This document shows, piece after piece, positions 12,422-21,900 of a stretch of DNA of 64,000 bases. Position numbers and translations under genes: made by a program. A model generated the notes under the pieces. The model was given only the letters and a program-made list of their open reading frames with translations. It did no database searches and was not told the DNA's origin. Location: assembly GCA_950295325.1 (NCBI GenBank), contig OX485804.1, positions 994,001 to 1,058,000 on the forward strand. Reading direction: 5' to 3'. Within the stretch, counting starts at the first letter, position 1, and every line of letters begins with the position of its first letter. The DNA is from Polytrichum commune (lineage: Eukaryota; Streptophyta; Polytrichopsida; Polytrichales; Polytrichaceae).

Positions 12422-13135
12422 CCACCTTGTGTTAGATTTTCGCACTTCATTCCCTGAACCCTACGAGGTAAATTTCCGCAGGGAACCCTTCACCGAAATA
12501 TGGAACCCAACAAACTCCGAATACACATAAGGTAACACTTTTGCTCAGTGCGCACACAAAACCTTATTAGTTTTGAGGAGGCGGCATTGGAGCAGAGTTT
12601 CACAAATACAACTTGAAAATGGAATCTACAATAGTGGAATCCACCTTGTGCTAAATTCTTGGACTTCTTCCCCGAAGCCCTCCAAGAAAAGTTGCACCTT
12701 GGCTCTACCTAAGCATCGAGCCGTGAGGATCAGAGCAACCCAACAAAATCCCAACACAGACAGGAACTTAACCCTGTTGATTGCCACGCACTCCACAAAG
12801 AGGTGCTAGTCCTCCTAAGAAAATCATTGAAAAACTGATTAGTATTGAGGCAGTGTCAATTGAAGAGCAGAGCTTCACAAAACAAACTTGTGAATGTGAA
12901 TGCCACCTTGTGCTAAATTTTTGCAATTCATCCTCAAAACCCTCCGGCCTGGCACCTGCCCCCACCAAGGAAAGCACTCTGCAGGGAGCGTTTGCTCTAC
13001 CTACGCCATCAAACTCAACAAAATCTCGATACACATTCATAACATACTAACTCAACCCTGTTGCTCATTGCGCACACACAAAATATATTGCTAGCTAAGT
13101 CCTTACAGAATCATTCAAAAACTTGTTAGTTTTGA
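12422..13135. repeat. Degenerate tandem repeat, about three units of 220-260 bp
   Basis: Units are marked by 'ccaccttgtg' plus a conserved 40-bp block near 12422, 12642 and 12901. Each is followed at a fixed distance by an 'aacccaacaaa/aaactcaacaaa' block and a 'ttgttagttttga'-like end. On the minus strand the conserved block stays open in the later two units and encodes EGF(G/E)(E/D)E-Q-FSTRW-like residues. The first unit has a stop there. No protein family was recognised, so this may be a decayed repeat-containing gene or simply a minisatellite. Confidence 0.6.
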
Positions 13136-14824
13136 CTCGGCAGTGGCAGCTTCGGCACAAGAGAAGGTGAACATGGCAATAAGGTCGAACCTGGGGCGAA
13201 GTCATGAACTGCGCAGATTGAGGAGGTCCAAAACAAAAGCGGGGCGGACGTTTTTGGCTTGAATTAGGTTTGCGCCCGCCGTCTGGGGCGAGGTAGAGGA
13301 GAGGCAGGTGGAGACTGGTGGTTGGTAGCAAGAATATCGATTGGATGCTTCGAAATTCGGTCTGTAATAATAATAATAAGTTTATGAAATCATCCCACAA
13401 AACTACCCACAAGTGACAAGCCTTCGGATAGCGCTCAAAATTAGGTCTGTCATGTCGGATCCACCGAGTTCCGGCGGTTTCTAAGCCGGTGGAAGAATTG
13501 GGCACCCTGTCGGCAGGTGTACATAATAATTGGGTACATTTATGGTGAAGGACGTCTAATAATTTGCTGGTCGCATTTATATACGAAGACCATGGGTACA
13601 TTGCATTCAAGCCTGGTGGTGCTGAATCCTGATCATTGATGAATTTGCTCAATGAATTCTGGCCACGAGATTCCAGAGTTTTTGATTACTTCATTAAATT
13701 CCAGCTGCCAACGGAACTTCCACCATTGATTGTAGAAGAAAGCAGAATTCAAGAGTTGACGAGTCATCACTTCTAGGCCTCGTAAAGTTATTATTAGAAG
13801 AATTGCATGTGGTCCTCTATGTTCACGCCATAGAGCTCACCTCGTGACGTTCACGACCTTCTTAACACTACTCATGCTCGTGTCATTCTAGTCACTTTGT
13901 GTCGAATTGTTGTGTTGTGAAACTATCACATTTCTAGTTAGTGTAACTTGGAGTTGGGACAACATTAACCTTGCAATCTATTCAGTTCGAGGATGACTTT
14001 AAGATTTAGTTTTACCATTCTTAAAGTCAAAGTATGCATCAAAGTGCATATCATTTGTCAATGCCCATCAAGTCTCATTATATTAACAAAATTATTTTCA
14101 TTTGAAAGTCCACTTGTTTTTTATTCATCATTGGCGCCATCTCTCTCTCTCTCCACACACACAAATATGTTTTTACTTTCAATTTTAATATGTATTTTTT
14201 GATACAATATTGAATATATATATATGAATTTTAAGATTTATTTTTGACATTTTGGTTGTGTAAAATATCTAGATTACATACTTTGGCAAAACTTACTCCA
14301 AATTCATCGTGGGTTATCGATAACACGTTCAACGCAAACCAATATTTTTTGCCTTTTTATGATGATCTTTATGAAACTATAAAAAGTTCGGTATATACAT
14401 ATGATACCACCTCATGTTATGTCCCAGTGCTTATAGAAAAGTGCACGGGGCAATAGCATAGAGACTCACATTGCAAAGTGATGTGAGAAAAAAAATATGG
14501 CTTAATCATACTAAATGCATTAAGTCATTGATAAAAGTATGACAAAATATAAGGCTTTAATGGTTGTCAGTGATCAAAATCCACGGTGTTGGTTTGACAA
14601 TGAATGGCCAAATGATGAATACCAAGTCACTTATCAATTGCTTCTCTGTTGGTTTGAGCTTGTTGAAATGCTTCTTCAATCCCATCTTTAAGCTTGCCAA
14701 TCTCATTGCATGCTTTATGTCATCCCTGTTCTAGGCAAACAAAGATGTGAGGTGACCTCCAGGTTTTGTGCCTAATTAGCGCAATCTTGGCTCCTAGCTC
14801 TAGGTTTTGGTTGAGGAATCATTT
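13136..14824. other. Intergenic region, no gene recognised
   Basis: A 185-residue minus-strand frame at 13095-13652 is of low-complexity character and resembles no family I know. Otherwise this is AT-rich DNA with a CT/CA microsatellite near 14140-14162 and a short AT run near 14215. Confidence 0.5.
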
Positions 14825-14832
14825 GCAAGTGC

Positions 14833-15553
14833 CCCAAGGGGTGGACTATTCGTTGGGAACCTAAATGGCGTGCATGGGTCACTATGAAATCAAACCCCCT
14901 ATAAACAAGAAGTTTATAAAGAAAAACAAATGTATGTGTATTAATTGTAGGCTAGAAAATGGACTCATATATTTATATTACGTTTTTCAAGTTAATATGA
15001 TGAATGCTTCCACCACATAAACAAGATCTAATCCACGAATTGAATATGCCTTTATTACATATGAAATCCACTTTCACTTTCCAGTGAGAAAATCATAATT
15101 CTTTTTTTCAACCACAACATGTAACTCAACGATTGCATAAAACAAACAAAGACAAAAGCAAAATAACTTAGCCACAACATGGAGAGCGAAACTTAAGAGA
15201 GCCCATGGGCACTCCAAGAGCCTTCAATTGGTAAACACTTAGAACCCAAAATGCAAACCCTATCAAGAATGAACATGGTAGTCATGTAGGACTACTACCC
15301 AATGACAATAGTGGATGCAAACATGAATTGGATGAAACTAACACATCTATTGTCAAGTTTTTTCTCTAAACCTTAGGGTCCCTTGTGTACATCTACCTTT
15401 ACTTCAAATTTCTTGATAGCCTTTTTGGATGTATAAACTAAAGATATACAATACCTCTTCCTTATGTATACTATGTATGCTAATACCTGAAAATAATACC
15501 CCTCCTTACACTCACCTTAATTTGTACGTGGTATGAAGAGTCCACCCCTTGAG
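14833..15553. mobile_element. hAT-like TIR element, copy 1 (721 bp)
   Basis: Exact 8-bp direct repeats GCAAGTGC flank it at 14825-14832 and 15554-15561. Inverted ends: left CCCAAGGGGTGGACTATTCG, right (reverse complement) CTCAAGGGGTGGACTCTTCA. The right half, from about 15320, is repeated at 43905-44130. No transposase frame lies inside, so it is non-autonomous. Length and arms resemble the 741-bp element at 16263. An 8-bp target duplication is typical of hAT elements. It interrupts older transposon-like sequence. Confidence 0.8.
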
Positions 15554-15609
15554 GCAAGTGCTTTGAGCAAACCACCCTGCCACCTAGTGCCCGCAAGACA
15601 AGCATCCTT

Positions 15610-15832
15610 GAGGTGCAATAGGGCACCCCTAATACCTTCATGATAGTAAAGATGGCCAATATAGATTCTCCAACTCTATCTCGCATAATGATATTCGCAT
15701 CAAGGCATCCGAAGTGTCCAACTTTAATGAAGCTTGCAAGTGACTCTTGACAAAATCTTGTTTTGAAAATCCTCTTTCACAAATGGCAATCTTTTGCAAC
15801 CTGCTCCCAAACCCCATGGTGAGTTGACACAA
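15610..15832 (-). pseudogene. Decayed hAT-type transposase fragment (C-terminal dimerisation region)
   Basis: Minus-strand translation from 15832 gives a segment with ICERGFSKQDFVKSHLQ, LDTSDALMRISL and ELENLYW. This follows the pattern (C)ERGFS..N.IK...R..L....DALMRIS....E of hAT transposases and zinc-finger-862-like proteins. The frame stops after about 55 residues and no upstream catalytic or zinc-finger parts were recognised. Element copy 1 is inserted directly downstream, so the source transposon was already present when that element arrived. Assignment rests on motif memory. Confidence 0.55.
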
Positions 15833-16262
15833 AATTCCTCATATGCAGAGCATTTCATGTAACCTTGTGTGGGCCCACCATGTGGTCTCGCATGCATGAG
15901 CCATTTCCTACCAATTTTCCAAGATGATCTAACATCCTTTCATATGTCCGTGCCTAAGCTCTTGTAGGTGCAGGTTGTTCAACTTCTCGGTTTAGGTGAA
16001 TGTTCACTTGAGTTTGTGGTGCAATTTGTACAAACCCATCCTTGATTGATTAAAGTGTAAGAAAATGAAAGCTAAAAGACTTTTGTGAAAATAACACAAA
16101 GTGAAAGAACACTTTTGAAAAAAAACTTGTGGGGTATAATCTTAATAAGTAAGATAATACAAAGTAAAATTATTCTTTGCATTTTATTCACAATTCAATC
16201 ATATATATATAAATTCATCATAGTCAATAACTTCAAAACATACATAGCTTGGTGGAAACGAT

Positions 16263-17003
16263 CTCGGGGGGTGCACCTTTCATTAAAACCTAGAATCACG
16301 TGCGTTCACTGCATACTCTAAAAACCCCCTATATACAAGTTATTTTTTGTGAAATGAAGTAATACACATACAATTGCAACAATAAATATACAAGTGACAA
16401 TATGTATACACAAAAAAACATCCATTCATATATAGTCATTAACATAAGTATACAAATATACTTTTGAACAATAATCAACCCCTATAATATGTATAACAAA
16501 ATATCCTAGCTTTCATCAGCAAAGTCGTTGAAAACTTTTTCATCTCCCGGATGTAACTCATAAACATTTGATTCACCAATATATGTCATTGTAGCCAATG
16601 CAATTATTGTCTCTAAGTCTACCATCAAATGATCAGTAAGATCATATGTCCACTTGTTGTTAGCCCCTTTTTGATACCAACATAAACCAATCTCCACGTT
16701 TGATGGACAGTCCATCACGTCAATTGGATCCCTATACTCCACCCAACGATTACCAAACTTCCTCCGCATCCTATAAACTCTCCCAACAAACCAAACCTTA
16801 TGAAAACTTATAATATGTAGTATAGTAACAGTACCATACAAGTACAATTATTATATACTTTTTAAAGGCCTTCCATATATGTACTTAACTATAAATTATA
16901 ACATGTATACCATATGTATACGTAATATGGCAAGGTCCAAATCAATACCCCTCTTGTGCACTCACGTATACTCGTACATGTTTAGTACAATGCACCCCCC
17001 GAG
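16263..17003. mobile_element. hAT-like TIR element, copy 2 (741 bp), with internal coding-like segment
   Basis: Exact 8-bp direct repeats GAAACGAT flank it at 16255-16262 and 17004-17011. Ends are CTCGGGGGGTGCAC on the left and its near-perfect inverse on the right. A CACGTGCG box lies at 16297-16304, about 35 bp inside the left end. It carries a minus-strand open segment (16506-16814), described separately. Confidence 0.85.
16506..16814 (-). CDS. Unidentified exon-like open segment inside TIR element copy 2
   Basis: On the minus strand an acceptor-like ...ttttcataag precedes an open frame of about 100 residues ending at 16506. It opens VWFVGRVYRMRRKFGNRW, continues with VEYRDPIDVMDCPSNVEIGL and later YDLTDHLMVDLETIIALATM, and ends YELHPGDEKVFNDFADES. 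The composition looks like real folded protein (many W, Y, charged residues, no low complexity). I do not recognise the family. It lies wholly within the element, so it is either the last exon of a gene fragment captured by the transposon or what remains of an element-encoded protein. No start codon with context is evident, and expression is unknown. Confidence 0.35.
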   Translation of the reverse strand: MISFHKVWFVGRVYRMRRKFGNRWVEYRDPIDVMDCPSNVEIGLCWYQKGANNKWTYDLTDHLMVDLETIIALATMTYIGESNVYELHPGDEKVFNDFADES

Positions 17004-17011
17004 GAAACGAT

Positions 17012-18408
17012 TTAAAAATATGCACCTCTTGAGAAGGCTCATGTCTATGTGAACCTTGAGAACCAAATAAAGATGTCATGACAAGTCCGTGAGGATCCCA
17101 CTTTGGTTTGTTGAACCTTGAATTACGTCCTGATGCCATCTTGAGGTTGATTTGATACTCTAGTGATATAGAGTTACATATTGAGCAATTATTAGCACCT
17201 GGATAATTGCCAAAATGCTGAACTTTAGCTTCATTTTTTTCATTATACTTATCCTCGGAAGAATCAGGGGCTGTGAAGTTTGTGCAACAAAAAGAAATGA
17301 GTGTTGTACAAACCAGAGTACAAAGTGTAGTTTTTAACAAATTAGGAACCAGCTTGCCTGATTGAATGAGCTTGCCACTTTCTGATTCAAACACCCTCAA
17401 TGATCTCCCCTTCAGCACTTAAATCCTCTTTGCAAGCAATACTATTGTAAAAGAAAACAGAAGCCAACATGGTTTGTTGGTGCATCATCCTCAGTGAAAG
17501 AACCAGATTGATTTTGCTCAAATCGACTACCGAATCAGTCTTCTTCATTCTTCGAATACAAGACATGTACAATAGTTGCACTTCCTGATGATGCAAAGGG
17601 GGGTTCCCAGTATGAGATGGCTTTAGTTTTTATTTTTATTTTTGAATGGAGGAAAAATCAATCTCCTATCGGTTATCGGTTTACTTATTTAACCATGTGA
17701 TGCATCACGCAGAGGAAGCGCCACTTGTTGGTGCACTTGAACCAACATCTGGACACTTGTCTGTACCGAGTGGAGAAAGTGACTCCGAAATAGGGTAGTC
17801 ACTGGAACAATTAGATGCTTGAGGGATGGGAAGGCGATTGTGTGCGCACATATAATAAAAGAGCAGCCTTCGTCAAGTGACTCTTCCTTTGCATTGGTGT
17901 AATGACAAGGTTGCACTTGAGCAATGTGGCCAGGGAATGTAATACTTCACTTTTGGTCATGACGTGAATTCTCTTCGTTCCTTTCCTTTTGCTGATTCTT
18001 TTTGGCATGGGAGAGGGGTACTAAAGCTAATGAATCAAGATTCAATAAGGAACCCAACAAACAACCTCTTTAGCTCCATTCTCGAGCATCCAGTGTTGTT
18101 GTGACTGAACCTAATTGGGAACCCCCTAATTCACCCCATGGGAACCAACAAACAACCTAGCATATTCAGCTCCATTCTCAAGCATCTAAGTGTTGCGGTG
18201 ACTAACCTATTTTAGGGAACCCTAATTCACTCCCTAATTCACCATTCACAATCAAATGGCCAGGGAGGAAGGAAGGCATGGAACTCTCACTACCTTGATT
18301 TTGAATCACCTTCTCTGAATGATGCACAATGGTGAGCTGTGGTGGAGGAAAGACTTGACGTGTGAATGCAGTTGCCGAAGCATCAATCAATTATAGATGT
18401 AAGTAGAA
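17012..18408. other. Intergenic region with a short tandem duplication
   Basis: A segment of about 100 bp is duplicated at roughly 18047-18140 and 18141-18235. The words CAACAAACAACCT, AGCTCCATTCTC-AGCATC and CCTAATTCAC recur in order. A minus-strand frame at 16942-17418 spans the right edge of element copy 2, so it is unlikely to be a native gene. No family was recognised. Confidence 0.5.
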
Positions 18409-18775
18409 ATCTGGACCTAACATATGCTGCTCTTGCTCTTGCTCATCACGTCATCGGTGGACATGGCCATCGACAGTTGTTTTGCAAATTTCCTGCAAAT
18501 TTGGCACTGCATGATCTTAGACATCTTTGAGAAACTTCATCGGCGGTGCACAGATGAGCGATGTGCAACACTCTGAGCATCTTGGCATCCCAGCCTGGTT
18601 TGGCATCATTTTTGACAAGCTCAGGGTTTAAGAATTTTGTGTGCTTATCGCTTCTTTATCATCTGCTGCACCCAGCCAACCAAATTCCCACCCTCGATGT
18701 CCTTGAACTCATCCCTCATCGATTTCTTTTCCCATTAAATGCTCAAGCAAGATGATGCTGTAGCGGTTATATGGT
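18409..18775 (-). pseudogene. Decayed partial tandem duplicate of the receptor-kinase 3' end
   Basis: This stretch repeats 18933-19325, the last 125 or so codons of the adjacent EMS1-like kinase. Matching words include gaaatctggac, acatggccatcgacag, gatgtgcaacactctgagcat and attaaatgctcaagcaagatgatgc. It lacks about 40 bp in the middle (the part encoding the R-R-P-T-M motif region) and has frameshifts and stops on the minus strand. It cannot encode a kinase. Confidence 0.85.
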
Positions 18776-18929
18776 ACTCCCTATTCAATTCCCTCCATTT
18801 TTGCCCACATTATCTCCCCTTCCATGTCAACGAGGCCTTTTATCTGGAAGCTTGCTTATCTCCCTTACCGCGTTCGTCTTCTCCTTCCCGTATTCGCACC
18901 GTTCCTGGATGTGGTACGTGGCTGTACAC

Positions 18930-21900
18930 CTAGAAATCTGGACCCAAGATATGTTGCTCTTGCTCATCATCACCTGATCTGTGGACATGGCCATCGACAG
19001 AGCTTTTGCAATCTTCCTGCAAGTTTGGCACCGCATCTTCAACATCTTTGAGAAACTTCACCACCTGCAGCATGGTGGGACGCCGCACGGGATCATCGGA
19101 TGTGCACAAATGCGCGATGTGCAACACTCTTAGCATTTTGGCATCCCAGCCTCCTCCAACACCTTCTTTGACAAGTTCAGGGTCGAGAATTTTGTGTGCT
19201 TCCTTCTTCTTGATCATCTGCCGCACCCAGCCTACCAAATTCCCCCCCTCGATCTCCTTGAAGTCATCCCTCGTTGGTTCTTTTCCCGTTAAAAGCTCGA
19301 GCAAGATGACACCATAGCTGTACACATCCCCTCGAGTAGTTGCCCTCCAGCTCTGCCCATACTCGGGTGGAATATACCCGAACGTGCCTGCAATGTCGGT
19401 GCTCACATGCGTTTCGTATGCAGAAATCAACCTCGCAAGCCCGAAGTCTGAAACCCTAGGTTCGAATTCACAATCGAGAAGGATGTTGCTAGCCTTGATG
19501 TCGCGGTGAATGATGTGTGGGACGAAGGCGTGGTGGAGGAAACATAACCCTCGGGCTGATCCTAATGCAATCTTAAACCTTACAGGCCATGTCAAAGCTT
19601 CTAGTGCATCTGCTCTGTTTCGCAACCAGAGATCGAGGCTGCCTTTTGCCATGTACTCGTACACCAGGAGCTTCTCCTCTCCGAAGCTGCAGTAGCCTAG
19701 CAACGGAACGAGGTTTTGGTGCTTCACCTTGCCTAGAGTTTCCATCTCAGCAAGAAACTCACGGTTCCCCTGGGACAAACCTTGACCTAATTTCTTGATG
19801 GCAACAATCCGGCCATCTGGAAGCTCAGCCTTGTACACAGTGCCAAATCCACCATCCCCAACGATGTTGCGTTTGCAGAAGCCATTTGTGGCGAGCAGGA
19901 CATCGGCTAGAGTCAGACGTAACAAAGGCTGCTCGAACATGGCAACGTTGATGCTCAGTGGCTCCTTCAGTTTGTCCAAGCTTGGGTTAGAAGCTGATCT
20001 TGAGTTAGAAGATGATGATTGTTTCAGTTTTGCCTTCTCCAAGTCTTTACAGGCTTCCACTTGCTGCTTCAAATGCCGCAAGCGGAGAGCCACGAACAAA
20101 ACCACGAGCATGACAATGATACACCCTACCAGGATCCCTAAAATTCCTGCAGGATTGAGAGCTTCACCGGTGGCTGTTGAGGCACAGACCGTATGGATGG
20201 CATCTCCGCAAAGTGCCATGTTGTTGAGAAAGGATGATGAAGTGAAGGAAGCGCATGCACCTTCATTCGGAATTTCACCATACATCATGTTGTCGGAGAC
20301 ATTGAGAAACTCAAGGCCCAGGAGATTGCATAAGTCGGCTGGAAACTCGCCGCTGAGGTCATTCTCGGACAAGTCCAGGTAATTGAGCTGTGCCAAGCTG
20401 CCGAATTCCGCAACAATTGCTCCGGTGAGCTTGTTGCCTCGAAGGTCGAGATAGGATAACCCTGAGAGGTTGCCAACAGTGGAGGGGATGCTGCCACTCA
20501 AAGAGTTGTAGCTCAGGTTGAGAGTTCGCATTTGATGCCACACTGAGCTTTCAGAGAACAAACCAACCAGGGCGCCGGAGAGATTGTTTTTGGACAAGTT
20601 GATGCTCACAACAGACACAAGGTTCGACATAGCCGCAGGGATGCTGCCATTAAGTTGATTCTCACTCAAGTCAATGTGCCAGAGGAGGGTTAGGTTACCA
20701 AGTGTGGATGGCACCGAACCTGACAGAAAATTGTTTGAGAGGTTCATCGTCACTAAGTTCTGCAGATTGCCAAGCTCCGGTGGCACCGAACCTGAGAGCA
20801 TATTAAATGCCAGGTTCAGTCCTTGAAGCAGCGAGCTTGCACCTAACTGTGCAGGAACACTTCCATTCAGCCTGTTGCTTGACAAGTCCAATGTGGTCAA
20901 ATTGGTGAGGTTTGCAAGCTCTGCGGGTATGGCACCTGTGAGCAGGTTTCCATTCAACCTGAGCTCCACAAGCACCGCGCAATCTCCCATTTCAGGTGGA
21001 ATCCTCCCACTGAGACGATTGTTGGAGAGGTCCAGGATGCCATGGTGCTGCACAAAGCTGGACTGCGGGAGGGTCAGAATCCGGAAGTCGTTCCCTATTT
21101 CAGCAGGAATTTCTCCACTCAGCTCATTGTCTGCAAGCACCAAGTAGTCCAGGTTTACAAGTTGCCCTATCTGCTTCGGAATGAACCCGGTCAGAGAGTT
21201 GTTCCCTAAATTTAGCGTTGTGAGGTTCACGCAGTTACAAATCTCGGGGGGGATATCTCCCATGAAATTGTTTCCGTTCAATGACAACACAGTAAGATCT
21301 GTCAATTTTCCAATTTCAGCCGGAATACGTCCACTGAAGTTGTTGTTGTCAAGCTTTAGGTACTGCAATCCGGTCAAGTTACCAATCCGAGAAATAACCC
21401 CACTCAACCGGTTATACGAGAGCACAATCTCATACAACGTTGTTGAGCTCCACAACTCATCTGGCAAAGTTCCAGACAAATCATTGTAATCCAAGGAGAG
21501 GATGGCAAGCTTTGGCAGATTTGCAAGGTACGCTGGCACGGTGCCTGATACTCGATTCTCACTTAGGTCAATCTCTGACAAGTTTGAGCAATTGGTGAAA
21601 GTTGCAGACAAGGTGCCAGAGAGGTTGTTCTCGTTCAAGGAGAGTGTGTCAAGGTTGAGTGCATTGCAGAGCGATGAGGGAATCTCTCCTATGAGATTGT
21701 TGTTGTCAAGGGCTAGGGTTCGAAGGCTGGTGCAGTCACCTAGCTCCGGTGGGATGGATCCAGTGAAACGGTTGTTGGAGAGGAGCAGGGATGTTGTCTT
21801 CTTCCAGTTGCTCAGCCATGGGGGGATGGTCCCTGTGAGTTGATTGCCTCCCACTGAGAAGGAGATGATGTTCCGGAGGCTGGAAAGGGATGCAGGTATG

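Noticed and set aside
13095-13652. 185-residue minus-strand frame
   Set aside because: No domain, signal or family resemblance; its first part overlaps the degenerate tandem repeat.
19795-20382. Long + strand frames opposite the receptor kinase (also 23394-24089)
   Set aside because: Antisense shadows of LRR and kinase codons with no resemblance to proteins.
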